DNA of 64,000 nt from Hyphomicrobium_A sp963817485 (GCA_963817485.1 CAWFOR010000027.1:23026-87025), one strand, 5' to 3'. Positions 48,408 through 57,899 are shown, counted from the first letter of the stretch. Notes: generated from the letters alone by a model not told the origin. Made by a program: numbers and translations.

Positions 48408-51353
48408 ATGGCGATTGAGGCAGGCATCACCGGACCGCTGGGCGCGCGCATTATAGAGGCGCCGGCTTCGCGCCCCGACGAGCGGGTGGCTACCGCGCTC
48501 GCCCAATTGCGTGAGCAGGAGAGCGCTGCACCCGGGCTGGCGCCGCTGGGAAAGCTCCTCGACGAGCCGCGCGTCGCCGATCTCATTGGCGGCGTCCTCG
48601 CCGGCTCGCCCTATCTCGGGGGCCTCATCGAGCGCGATCCTGCCCGTCTGCAGCGAATACTGACGCGGGCTCCCGAAACGCGTTTGGCGGAACTCAGCGC
48701 CGAGCTTACGGCCGAGCTGCAGGCTACGCTGGATCGCCCAGCGGCCATGCGCGCGCTCCGCACGTTCAAGACGGAGGTGGCGCTGCTCACGGCGCTCGCC
48801 GACCTCGGCGGGGTGTGGCCCGCGATGACCGTCACTGCGGCGCTGAGCCAATGTGCTGACGCCGCGCTCACGGGTGCCGTCGATTTCCTCTTCCGCGAAG
48901 CGGCGGCGCGTGGGCAGTGGTCGGCCCAAGGCGACGGTCGCGTCTCGCCCGCCGGCTACATCGTGCTCGCCATGGGCAAGTTCGGCGCGGGCGAGCTCAA
49001 CTATTCGAGCGACGTCGACCTCATCGTCTTCTACGATCCCGATCGTATCGCGCTCGCGCCCGAACAGGAGCCGGCGAAGTTCTTCGTGCGCCTGACGCGC
49101 GACCTCGTGCAGCTTCTGGAGGAGCGCACGGGCGACGGTTACGTCTTCCGCACGGATCTGCGCCTGCGCCCCGATCCGGGCGCCACCCAGCTCGCGCTCT
49201 CGACCGGCGCCGCGCTCGTCTACTACGAGAGCTTCGGCCAGAACTGGGAGCGTGCCGCCCTCATCAAGGCACGGCCCTGCGCCGGCGATCTCGATGCCGG
49301 TCGCCAGCTCCTCGACGAGCTTGCGCCCTTCATCTGGCGCAAGTACCTCGACTTTGCGGCCATCGCCGACATTCACGCCATGAAGCGGCAGATCCACGCC
49401 TATCGCGGCTTCGGCACGATCGCGGTCGCCGGCCACAACATCAAGCTCGGCCGCGGCGGCATCCGCGAGATCGAGTTCTTCGTGCAGACGCAGCAGTTGA
49501 TTGCCGGCGGGCGCCAGCCGGACCTGCGCGTGCCGCAGACGCTGGAGGCGCTGCGCCGGCTCGCCGCGCGGGGGTGGATCAAAAGTGAGGTCGCGCGCGA
49601 TCTCACCGAAGCCTATGTCTTCCTGCGCCGCATCGAGCACCGGCTGCAGATGGTGGCCGACGAGCAGACGCACGAGATTCCCGACGATCCGGCGCGGCTC
49701 GCGAGCTTCGCCCTGTTCTGCGGCTTCCCGGATGTCGACGCATTTTCGCACGACCTGACGCGGCAGCTGGAGACGGTGCAACGCCACTATGCGGCGCTTT
49801 TCGAGGACAGCCCCGAGCTGACGCCCGGCGGCGTCAACATGGTCTTTGCCGGCGAGAAGGACGATCCTGCCACCGTCGCCGCTCTGAAAGAGATGGGTTA
49901 CGCGCGGCCCGAGCAGGTGCTCGAGACGGTGCGTGGCTGGCACCATGGTCGCTACGCGGCAGTGCGCTCGCCGCGGGCGCGCGAACGCTTGACGGAGGTG
50001 CAGCCTCTGCTCATCGCCGCGCTCGCCGATACGACCGATCCCGACCGGGCGCTGGCGAGCTTCGACCGCTTCATGGCCGAGTTGCCGACGGGGGTGCAGC
50101 TTTTCTCGCTGTTGCGGGCCAATCCAAGCCTGTTGCGGTTGCTCGCCAACATCATGGGCACGGCGCCGCGGCTGGCGCATATCCTCTCACGCCGGCGCCG
50201 GCTGCTCGATGCCGTGCTCGACCCGCGCGTGTTGGGTGACCTGCCGACGGCCGAAGAGCTCGATAAGATCATCGCGGGCGAGATCGGCTCGGGCAACGAC
50301 ATGCAGTACGTGCTCGACCGCGCGCGTGTCATCGGCAGCGAGCAGCAGTTCCTCCTCGGCGTTCGCGTGCTATCGGGCGCGATCAAGGCCAACCAGGCAG
50401 GCGGAGCCTATGCGCTTTTGGCCGAGCGCTTGATCGACCACCTCGAGGCGGCGTCGGAGGACGAACTCGAGCGTACGCACGGGCGCGTTGCAGGCGGCGG
50501 GGCGGCGGTGATCGCCATGGGCAAGCTTGGCGGACGCGAGATGACGGCGGCCTCCGATCTCGACTTGATCCTCGTCTACGATTTCGATGCGGCGGCGACC
50601 CAGTCGGACGGCGACCGCCCTCTGGCCCCGACGCACTACTACGCGCGGCTGACGCAACGCCTCATCAGCGCGCTGTCGTCGGCGACTGCCGAGGGCACAC
50701 TCTACGAGGTCGACCTGCGCTTGCGGCCCTCCGGGCAGAAGGGCCCCGTCGCCACGCAGCTTTCGAGCTTCATCGACTACCAGGCCAGGGAGGCCTGGAC
50801 CTGGGAGCACCTTGCGTTGACGCGCGCACGCGTGATCTCCGGCCCGCCTGAGCTGCGCGGTCGCGTCGAGGCGGCGATCCGCCAGGCACTGCTGAAGCCG
50901 CGGGATGCCGGCAAGCTTATCGCCGACGTGCGCGAGATGCGTGAGCGCATCGCCAAGGAGAAGGGCACCGACGACATCTGGGACCTGAAGCAGGTGCGGG
51001 GCGGGCTCGTCGACCTGGAGTTTATCGCCCAGTACCTGCAACTCAGGTATGCAGCGGCGCATCCCGAGGTGCTGGACCAGAACACGGTCGAAGCCTTCCG
51101 TAAGCTGAGGGATGCCGGCGTCTTGGCGGCCGAGCACGCGGACGTGCTCATCCCGGCGACCCGGCTTCTACACGATTTAACGCAAATCCTGCGCCTGTGC
51201 CTGGAGGGGCGCTTCGAGCCCGCCACGGCGCCTTCCGGGCTGAAAGAGCTGCTTGCGAACGCGGGCGATGCGCCGAGCTTTGCCGAGCTGGAAGAGCGGC
51301 TGCGGTTGACGCTCATCAAGGTTGCCGGGCTTTTCAACCAGATAATCGCGTAA
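48408..51353 (+). CDS. glnE: Bifunctional glutamine synthetase adenylyltransferase/deadenylase
   Basis: A 981-residue enzyme that adenylylates and deadenylylates glutamine synthetase according to PII status. Both nucleotidyltransferase halves are visible: KFGAGELNYSSDVDLIVFYD near residue 195 (deadenylase) and KLGGREMTAASDLDLILVYD near 705 (adenylylase). HGRYAAVRSPRARERL and LKQVRGGLVDLEFIAQYLQL are also family hallmarks. Helical GlnD-PII-uridylyltransferase-like segments separate and follow them. It begins 28 bases after the kinase gene. The upstream GAGGAGG is rather distant from ATG 48408, so the start is slightly uncertain. Confidence 0.95.
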   Translation: MAIEAGITGPLGARIIEAPASRPDERVATALAQLREQESAAPGLAPLGKLLDEPRVADLIGGVLAGSPYLGGLIERDPARLQRILTRAPETRLAELSAELTAELQATLDRPAAMRALRTFKTEVALLTALADLGGVWPAMTVTAALSQCADAALTGAVDFLFREAAARGQWSAQGDGRVSPAGYIVLAMGKFGAGELNYSSDVDLIVFYDPDRIALAPEQEPAKFFVRLTRDLVQLLEERTGDGYVFRTDLRLRPDPGATQLALSTGAALVYYESFGQNWERAALIKARPCAGDLDAGRQLLDELAPFIWRKYLDFAAIADIHAMKRQIHAYRGFGTIAVAGHNIKLGRGGIREIEFFVQTQQLIAGGRQPDLRVPQTLEALRRLAARGWIKSEVARDLTEAYVFLRRIEHRLQMVADEQTHEIPDDPARLASFALFCGFPDVDAFSHDLTRQLETVQRHYAALFEDSPELTPGGVNMVFAGEKDDPATVAALKEMGYARPEQVLETVRGWHHGRYAAVRSPRARERLTEVQPLLIAALADTTDPDRALASFDRFMAELPTGVQLFSLLRANPSLLRLLANIMGTAPRLAHILSRRRRLLDAVLDPRVLGDLPTAEELDKIIAGEIGSGNDMQYVLDRARVIGSEQQFLLGVRVLSGAIKANQAGGAYALLAERLIDHLEAASEDELERTHGRVAGGGAAVIAMGKLGGREMTAASDLDLILVYDFDAAATQSDGDRPLAPTHYYARLTQRLISALSSATAEGTLYEVDLRLRPSGQKGPVATQLSSFIDYQAREAWTWEHLALTRARVISGPPELRGRVEAAIRQALLKPRDAGKLIADVREMRERIAKEKGTDDIWDLKQVRGGLVDLEFIAQYLQLRYAAAHPEVLDQNTVEAFRKLRDAGVLAAEHADVLIPATRLLHDLTQILRLCLEGRFEPATAPSGLKELLANAGDAPSFAELEERLRLTLIKVAGLFNQIIA

Positions 51354-51380
51354 GGGGCGACAAAGCTCGCCGACGGATTT

Positions 51381-51400
51381 AACGGCGAAGCGCCGTTTTC
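51381..51400 (+). terminator. Rho-independent terminator after glnE
   Basis: Perfect seven-base stem AACGGCG (51381-51387) and CGCCGTT (51391-51397) with loop AAG, continued by TTC. It lies 28 bases after the glnE stop and separates it from the sigma factor operon. Confidence 0.8.
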
Positions 51401-51503
51401 TCGGTAAATCGGAGCTGGAAGGCCTCTCATCGGAGCCCAAGGCCGCCGTCAAGGCTCGCAGAATGGCCACATCCCACGCTAGAGTGGAAAGCGGAAGCGA
51501 TTG

Positions 51504-52142
51504 ATGGCCATGTCGAGGCTGACGGTGGCGGCGAAAAGAGTGGTTCCAGGCCCGCCGGGAGGCTCCCCGGGGTCTGAGATGAGGGAGGACGCCTCGCTGG
51601 TGGCGGCCGCCGCCAACGGCGACGCGGCGGCGTTCCGATCGCTTGTCGATAGGCATCTTTCCGGCGTCTTGGCCGTCGCGCGACGCATGCTGCGCGACGA
51701 CGCGGAGGCTGAGGACGTGGCCCAGGAAGCCTTGCTGCGGCTGTGGCGCTCTGCCGACGGTTTGGAGGTCGGCCCGCAGGGCTTGCGGCCGTGGCTGCGA
51801 CGGGTCGTGTCGAACCTGTGCGTTGATCGGATGCGGTCCGGGCGCCGGCTCATGGTGGTGGAGGAGGTTCCCGACCGTGCGGAGCCCGCCACCCAGTTGA
51901 CGCAGATGGAGGCTCGCGACGTAAGCCAGCGCGTCGATGCGGCGTTGAAGGAGCTGCCCGATCGGCAACGTATGGCGCTGACCCTGTTCCACTACGAGGG
52001 CCTGAGCCAGGTGGAGGTCGGACGCATCATGGGGATCTCGGACGAGGCGGTGGAATCGCTGCTCGCCCGCGCCCGCAGGAATTTGAAGGGAGCATTGCGC
52101 GAGGAATGGCGCGAGCTGCTCGCCGAGGACGAACAGATGTGA
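51504..52142 (+). CDS. ECF-type RNA polymerase sigma factor
   Basis: A 212-residue sigma-70 family factor of the extracytoplasmic-function class. Region 2 covers ANGDAAAFRSLVDRHLSGVL and AEAEDVAQEALLRLWRSAD; region 4 covers LKELPDRQRMALTLFHYEGL and MGISDEAVESLLARARRNL. The N-terminus carries about 25 extra residues with a Pro/Gly-rich stretch. It heads an operon with an anti-sigma-like membrane protein and a metal-sensor-like protein, an order that recalls Cnr-type systems. It is not an EcfG: no phyR or nepR is adjacent. Confidence 0.9.
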   Translation: MAMSRLTVAAKRVVPGPPGGSPGSEMREDASLVAAAANGDAAAFRSLVDRHLSGVLAVARRMLRDDAEAEDVAQEALLRLWRSADGLEVGPQGLRPWLRRVVSNLCVDRMRSGRRLMVVEEVPDRAEPATQLTQMEARDVSQRVDAALKELPDRQRMALTLFHYEGLSQVEVGRIMGISDEAVESLLARARRNLKGALREEWRELLAEDEQM

Positions 52143-52202
52143 AGCGGCCGCAGGCCGGACAACGAGACGAACGAGATTGGCGACTGGAACGAGAAAAAGA
52201 CG

Positions 52203-52748
52203 ATGACGACGAAAGAAAAAAGGGCAGAGGACAGGCAGGCGCTCGAGCACCTGCTGGAAGTCTATGGCGCCGATCGGACGCGGTGGCCGGCCCGCGAGCG
52301 GCTGCGGTTTGCAAGCCTCGTGGCCGAGGATGATGGGGCGCGGCGTCTCGTGTCGGAGGCAAGCGCGCTCGATTCCCTCTTGGATCTCGCCCCCAAGGCG
52401 AGTGCGGCGCGTGAGCATGCCCTGAAGGAACGCATCGTCGCCGCCGCGCTGCGACAGACAGAGCCTAGGTTCGCGGTGGTGGCACGCTCGACCGAGCCCG
52501 CCCGCGCCGGATGGCGCGCCTGGAGCGGCCGTGCATCGGCGTTGCGTGCGCCGGCGAGCAGCGGCTGGGCCGCGGGCGGGTTGCTTGCCGCCTCGCTCGT
52601 CGTCGGCGTGCTTCTGGGCTCGGCCGGGACCTTCGATACCGCCGTGCAGCAGGTGGCTGAGGCGACCGGCTATTCCGTGACCGATACGGCCTCGCACCTG
52701 GCGCTCGGTGACGAGATGGTTTCCGCCTCCGACGAGGAAGTTCTATGA
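52203..52748 (+). CDS. Putative anti-sigma factor, single-pass membrane protein
   Basis: A 181-residue protein. An acidic and basic N-terminal cytoplasmic part (DRQALEHLLEVYGADRTRWP) is followed by one membrane segment (about residues 123-143) and a short periplasmic tail. Its place directly after an ECF sigma gene and its one-pass layout indicate an anti-sigma factor. No ZAS zinc motif (HxxxCxxC) is present, so it would be of a zinc-free type. It overlaps the next gene (ATGA). The role is inferred from context. Confidence 0.7.
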   Translation: MTTKEKRAEDRQALEHLLEVYGADRTRWPARERLRFASLVAEDDGARRLVSEASALDSLLDLAPKASAAREHALKERIVAAALRQTEPRFAVVARSTEPARAGWRAWSGRASALRAPASSGWAAGGLLAASLVVGVLLGSAGTFDTAVQQVAEATGYSVTDTASHLALGDEMVSASDEEVL

Positions 52749-53254
52749 CGAACGGCACGACCGGCGGATCGGGCCGCAACCTGCGCCCCGCGCTGATGGC
52801 GTCCCTCGCCTTCAACGTCCTGATCGTTGGCGCGGTCGCCGCGGCGCTGCTGCTGCCGTTTCTGCACGGCGGCAAGCGGCATCACCCTCCGCCACCGACC
52901 GGGCTTGCCGGCTTCGCCGAGACGCTGCCCGCCGACCGCGCCGCATTTGTGCGCGGGAAAGTGGATGGCCAGAAGGCCGCCTTCGAGGCGATCTTCAAGG
53001 AGGAGCGCGAGTCGCGTCAGGCTGCCCGCGCGGTCCTCACGGAGGAGCCGTTCGACGTTGCCAAGTTCAAGGCCGCGCTCGACCGCGTCGCCCAGGCCTA
53101 CGACAAGGAGGCGCGGACGCGCATGACGCTCGTCGCCGATACGGCGGCCGAGCTCACGCCCGAGGAGCGCAAGCAGCTTCACGCCTATTTCGAGAAGCAT
53201 CGGGCGCGCAAGCGGCACAGCAAGGCGCCGCCCGACGACCCCAATCCGAACTAG
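52745..53254 (+). CDS. Periplasmic heavy-metal-resistance (CnrX/Spy-like) sensor protein
   Basis: A 169-residue protein with an N-terminal membrane anchor (about residues 17-40) and a His-rich GGKRHHPPPP. A four-helix periplasmic hairpin of the Metal_resist type follows: ETLPADRAAFVRGKVDG, AIFKEERESRQAARAVLTEE, FKAALDRVAQAYDKEARTR and ELTPEERKQLHAYFEKHRA. In the Cnr system such a protein senses metal and releases the anti-sigma factor. It is coupled to the anti-sigma-like gene, so a three-part signalling unit is inferred; the stimulus is unknown. Confidence 0.8.
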   Translation: MTNGTTGGSGRNLRPALMASLAFNVLIVGAVAAALLLPFLHGGKRHHPPPPTGLAGFAETLPADRAAFVRGKVDGQKAAFEAIFKEERESRQAARAVLTEEPFDVAKFKAALDRVAQAYDKEARTRMTLVADTAAELTPEERKQLHAYFEKHRARKRHSKAPPDDPNPN

Positions 53255-53278
53255 CGGCCTCTTGATCCGCCTCGGCGT

Positions 53279-54437
53279 CTAGCCGACGAGCGCGGGTACG
53301 CTGAGCCGCGGCTTGCCGCCTTCCGTGTCGATGAAGAAGTCGGGCTGCGCCGCGCGGTCGAGAACCGTGACGGCGCGCCAGCCCTGGTTGGCGCCCTCTA
53401 CCTCAATCAGCGTCGTGCCGTGCATCTCGAGCAGCGTGCGCGCCAGGCAGAGCGCGAGCGATCCCCCCGTGCGCCCGGTTCTCGCGCGCTCCCGCGATAC
53501 CGAGACCGCAATCTCGATGAGCTCGCCGTCCGCGATCGCCGCGACGACGACGCGCTCGCCGTGGGCGGCGCGGGAGACCGCCTCCGCCAGCAGGTTGACC
53601 ATGATCTGGCGCAGGGCGCGGGGCTCGCCCAGCACCTCGAGCTCGGACGGGATGAAAGCGCTGAAGTCGATCGCGCGGCCCTCGGCGGTGCGTGCGACGA
53701 AGGCCCAGGCGTCGGCGGCCAGAAGCTCGAGGTTACAGGCGCAGGCGGTGTCGCGGCGGTTGGGCGAGGCCATGAGCGCAGTCAGTGCCATGGTGTCCTC
53801 GGCCGATTTCAACAGTTCGGCGGCGCTGTCGCGGATGTGGTGGACGTAGTCCTGGTAGCGCTCGTCTCCGAGCGGCCCGAACAGCTCCAGCGCCATCATC
53901 TCAGAGAAGCCCATAACGGCATTAAGCGGCGTGCGCAGGTCGTGGCTGACGCGGGCCATGAGGTCGGCCCAGGTCCGGTCCTTCTGTTCGAAGGTGACGC
54001 GCAGGCGGCGGACGGGGAGGCTGCGGGCGATCTGGCGTTGGGTCTCGCGCTCGAGATCGATCTCGGAGGCACTGGCCGGGAGCGGAGCGCGCGGAAAGGC
54101 CGGCCGCGACGAGCGAACGGGCGACGCGCAAGTCCGGCTTCGGGGCGAGGACGCGGAGGGCGAGCTCGGGCAGCGGGAGGATGGCGAAGAGCGCGCAGGT
54201 GGCCGCGGCGGTGGTCAGCAGCATGGCGGTGAGCCCGGGCGGTAGGAGCGGTGTCAGGAAGCCGAAGACGGCAAGGGGGGCAGCAACGGCGAAGCCGGGG
54301 TGCAGGCGTGGGGCGCTCGCCCGCAGCACGTATTTGAGGACCAGGAATTTGAGGATAAGGGCCGCCTTCGCTTGGGCGGCTCCCAGCTCCACCAGGATCG
54401 GCCGCGCGCGCAAGTAGGCCGACGTTGTCCACGCCAT
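53279..54437 (-). CDS. Membrane histidine kinase with degenerate ATPase domain, frameshifted near 54090
   Basis: About 385 residues in two frames. From ATG 54437 the frame encodes a cytoplasmic start, two membrane segments (PGFAVAAPLAVFGFLTPLL; LTTAAATCALFAILPLPEL) and ARSLVAAGLSA. One extra base near 54088-54092 shifts to PLPASASEIDLERETQRQIA, then DRTWADLMARVSHDLRTPLN, a normal H-box. The ATPase region is atypical: NLLAEAVSRAAHG replaces the N-box, no DxGxG box is visible, and GGSLALCLARTLLEMHG replaces G2. The span is one base over a multiple of three. It may be a phosphoacceptor-only or inactive kinase. Confidence 0.75.
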
Positions 54438-54578
54438 CCGTCATCCCCCGAATTGTGATCTTGAATGACTCGCGGATCCCCGCCGAACCCGCTACCCGAA
54501 TCACACGTAATACTTCACACGATTGCGAATCGGCTGTCGAGGTCCAATAAGCCCATCAATGTAATAAATTTTCTGAAG

Positions 54579-57231
54579 TTAGCCTTCGAGCATCTTGGAG
54601 ACGATTTCGTGCACGTCGGAGGATAAGGATTTGGCCCTCGCAAGCCGCTGCAGCGCCTTGCGGGCGAGCCCCCGCCGGCCCGTTTCCAGGGTGCGCCAGC
54701 TGCGGAAGGCGCCGAGCATGCGCGCGGCGATCTGCGGGTTGATGCGGTCGAGCGCCAGCACCTGGTCGACGTGGAAGGCGTAACCAGCCCCGTCGGGGCG
54801 GTTGAACTGCACCGGGTTGCCGGCGGCGAAGGTGCCGATGAGCGCGCGCACCTTATTGGGGGCCGTGAGCGCGAACAGCGGATGGCGCATCAGCGCCTCG
54901 ACCCGTTTGAGGGTGCCGGCGCGCGGCGACTGAGCCTGGGCGGCAAACCAGGTGTCGATGACGACGTTGTCGTGCATCCAGGTGTCGCGGAAATCATCGA
55001 GGGCGCGCTCGGCCGCCGGGCCTCCCTCGGCCGCGAGCAGGAAGAGGGCGTGCGCGCGGTCGGTCATGTTGGTGGCTTGCGCGTAGTGCCGCGACAGTCG
55101 GGCCGCATCGGCCTTGCCGCCGCGGGCCGAGAGCAGCGTCAGCGCGGCATTGCGCAGCGCGCGCTTGCCTGCGCTGGCGGCGTCGGGAGAGAAGGGGCCA
55201 TCCGCGGCCATCTCCGTGTAGACGTCCTCGAGCGTCGGCCCCAGCGTGCGCCCGATCAGCCGCGACAGCGCGCGATGCGCCCGGTGGATGAGCGCCGGGT
55301 CTACGTTCTTGCCGATGACGCGGGCGATGTCGGCTTGCGTCGGGAGCTTCAGCAACTCGGCGCGATAGGCGGGCTCGAGTGCGTCGCTCAAAATGGCGGC
55401 GCCGAGCGCCTTGGCGTAACGCGCCCCGCGCGCCGTGCTTTTGCCCTTTGCCAGTGCGCCGACCATGTCGACGAGGGTGCGCGTCGCAAAGCTGTTGGCG
55501 GCCTGCCAGCGGTTGAAGAGATCGCTGTCGTTCGCCATCAGGAATTCGACATCGCCGTCGGCGAGGTCGATCGTGACGTTGACGGGTGCGGAGAACTCGC
55601 GCAGCAGCGACGGCACCGGGCGCGATGGGACATCGACGAAGCGGAAGGTCTGCTTGCGCTTTGACAGCGGCAGGATGCCGTCGGGGACCGCGTCGCCGTT
55701 CTCGAGCTTCAGCGCGAGCTCGTCGCCGTTGCCGCTGAGTAGACCCAGCTTTACTGGCATGTGCAGCGGCTTCTTGTGCGGCTGACCCGGGGTCGCGGGC
55801 AGTACCTGCTCGATGTCGAGCTCGGCAGTCTTCTTCGTCTTGTCGTAGCGCAGCGCGCACACGAGCTCGGGCGTGCCGGCCTGCGAGTACCAGAGCCGGA
55901 ACTGGGTGAGGTCGGTGCCGCTCACGTCCTCAAAGCAACGCACGAAATCCTCGACCGTCGCTGCCTCGCCGTCGTGGCGCTCGAAATAGAGGTCCATGCC
56001 CTTGCGGAAAGTTTCAGGCCCCAGCAGCGTCTGCAGCATGCGCACGACCTCGGCGCCCTTCTCGTAGACGGTCGCCGTGTAGAAGTTGTTGATCTCGATG
56101 TAGCTCTCGGGGCGCACGGGGTGGGCGAGGGGGCCCGCGTCCTCGGCGAACTGGTGCGTCTTCAATTGCCGCACGTCGAGGATGCGCTGCACCGTGCGCG
56201 AGCGCTCATCGCCCGAGAACTCCTGGTCGCGGAAGACCGTCAGGCCCTTCCTTGAGGCAGAGCTGGAACCAGTCGCGGCAGGTGATGCGGTCGCCGGTCC
56301 AGTTGTGGAAGTACTCGTGCGCGACGACGGCCTCGATCGCCTCGAAGATGGTGTCGGTCGCGGTCTCGGGGGAGGCGAGCAGCAGCCGGTCGTTGAAGAC
56401 GTTGAGCCCCTTGTTCTCCATCGCACCCATGTTGAAGTCGGACACGGCGACGATGTTGAACACGTCGAGGTCGTACTCGCGCCCGAAGCGCTCCTCGTCC
56501 CACCGCATGGCGCGTTTGAGCGAATCCATCGCCCATGCCGCGCGCTCCTCCTTGCCGTGCTCGACGTAGATGCCGAGTGCGACCTCGCGCCCCGACATGG
56601 TGCGGAATGAGGAGGCGATGGGGGCGAGATCGCCGCCGACGAGCGCGAACAGGTAGCAAGGCTTGGGGAAGGGATCGCGCCAGATCGCGTAGTGGCGCTT
56701 GCCGCCGTCGAGCACGCCGCGCTCCAGCAGGTTGCCGTTCGACAGGAGGATCGGTGCCTCGTTGGGGTCGGCCTCGATGCGCACCGTGTAGGTGGCGAGC
56801 ACGTCGGGCCGGTCGAGGAAATAGGTGATGCGGCGGAAGCCCTCGGCCTCGCACTGGGTGCAGTAGACGTTGTTGGTGCGGTAGAGGCCCGAGAGCGCTT
56901 TATTGGCCTCCGGGTCGACGAAGGTGACGATCTCGAGCGTGAACGGGCCAGCCGGAGGCTTCAGCAAGGTGAGCCCGGCGTCGCCGAGCTTGTAGTCCTT
57001 CTTGCCGAGCGGGGTGCGGTCGAGCGCGATCGAGGCAAGCTCAAAGTTTTCTCCGTCGAGCCGCAACGGCCCGGGCCGGCCGCGGACGTCTGGGTTGGGG
57101 CGCACAGAGAGGCGGGAGCGCACGCGCGTGCGGGTCTTGTCGAGGTTGAAGTCGAGCGCGACCGTGTCGATGAGGTAGGCGGGCGGACGATAGTCCTTGA
57201 GGTGGATGGCGCGGGGAGTCTCGGGCTTCAT
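54579..57231 (-). CDS. pepN: Aminopeptidase N (M1 family), frameshifted at about 56246
   Basis: About 883 residues in two frames. The N-terminal frame from ATG 57231 has the substrate motif GAMENKGLNVF and the zinc site HEYFHNWTGDRITCRDWF. The next residues QLCLKEG continue as LTVFRDQEFSGDERSRTVQR only after skipping one base in the CCC at 56245-56247. The glutamate 18 residues after HEYFH completes the zinc site right at the break. The C-terminal frame runs to 54579 with the DUF3458/C-terminal domains. It cleaves N-terminal residues from peptides in the cytoplasm. The span is one base over a multiple of three; intact flanks favour a sequence error. Confidence 0.9.
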
Positions 57232-57330
57232 GGGGGAGAGATCCGGTTGGTCCGCGCTCCGACGCCACGGGTAGGGCAAGCCTTACCGGGATGTCTGCTC
57301 GTTGCCGGACACTACTATCAGGGGCTGATT

Positions 57331-57340
57331 ATAACGTTAT
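57331..57340. promoter_or_regulatory. Perfect 10-base palindrome upstream of pepN
   Basis: ATAACGTTAT reads the same on both strands and lies 100 bases upstream of the pepN start, in a short A+T-rich pocket. It could be a dimer-binding operator; no regulator is implicated. Confidence 0.3.
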
Positions 57341-57426
57341 GACCGGCTCACGCAAAAAGCAGGCCAAAACAACCCCTTAACACCGGATGAATTCTGCCTC
57401 AGCGGCAGGCGGCGCGATGCGCGTTC

Positions 57427-57597
57427 CTAGTGCTCGCCTTCGCGCGGTGTAGGTTCAAGCGCCGGTGCTTCAGGCGCCGCATCAACCGACTGAGCCCGCT
57501 CGCGCATCGGGGCCGGCAGATCCTCGAACGCGATGTCCTCATAAAGAAACCGAAGGTATTTCGACGTCACGCGCGTCCAGAAAAAACCGTCGACCAT
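57427..57597 (-). CDS. Tiny hypothetical protein (56 residues)
   Basis: Begins MVDGFFWTRVTSKYLRFLYE, continues DIAFEDLPAPMRERAQSVDA, and has a Pro/Ala/Glu-rich end. A strong GGAGGGAGA lies six bases before the ATG at 57597, and the frame has good codon composition, so I take it as real although it is short. The N-terminus is aromatic and possibly membrane-associated. It follows another tiny gene (57688-57873) on the same strand, across a 13-base hairpin. No family recognised. Confidence 0.6.
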   Translation of the reverse strand: MVDGFFWTRVTSKYLRFLYEDIAFEDLPAPMRERAQSVDAAPEAPALEPTPREGEH

Positions 57598-57642
57598 GAT
57601 CGTCTCCCTCCAAGGACAATCAGCACCGTCGTTTTCAAATCG

Positions 57643-57672
57643 ATCGCCTGCGCGAAGTCTCGCGCAGGCGAT
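57643..57672. other. Perfect 13-base inverted repeat (hairpin)
   Basis: ATCGCCTGCGCGA (57643-57655) and TCGCGCAGGCGAT (57660-57672) around AGTC. It sits between two tiny minus-strand genes. No U-run follows on the minus strand, so it may be a processing or stability element rather than a simple terminator. Confidence 0.6.
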
Positions 57673-57687
57673 GTTGGCAGTGCCGCC

Positions 57688-57873
57688 CTAAGGCGATCGG
57701 GTCATCGCCTTTTCGTCGGTCGCGAGCGCATTCGTTCCCGGGTTGTTGTCCGTAGATAGCCACATAGCGGTACCTGCCGCCACGATGACCAATGCGACGA
57801 CCAACACCGCCAGGTAAATGCCTGCGACGCGCGAATTTGAACTACTACGTGCACCATCGATGATCGTAACCAT
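57688..57873 (-). CDS. Tiny single-pass membrane protein (61 residues)
   Basis: Begins MVTIIDGARSSSNSRVAGIY, followed by one membrane segment (residues about 18-39, LAVLVVALVIVAAGTAMWL) and a short polar tail. GAGAGGAGC lies about seven bases before the ATG. A perfect EcfG-type promoter (GGAAC-N16-CGTT) lies 27 to 51 bases upstream of the start, which suggests general-stress control. The function is unknown; a stress-linked envelope microprotein is inferred. Confidence 0.72.
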   Translation of the reverse strand: MVTIIDGARSSSNSRVAGIYLAVLVVALVIVAAGTAMWLSTDNNPGTNALATDEKAMTRSP

Positions 57874-57899
57874 GCGTTAGCTCCTCTCAAGACAGGGCC

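Noticed and set aside
51504..52142. The ECF sigma factor as the EcfG that reads the 57.9-58.3 kb promoters
   Set aside because: EcfG genes normally sit with nepR and phyR. This one is coupled to an anti-sigma and a metal-sensor-like gene, so it is a different ECF type.
57430..57759. A 109-codon plus-strand frame across the tiny-gene cluster
   Set aside because: It runs antisense to two tiny genes that have strong ribosome binding sites; its own product is Arg-rich with no signals.
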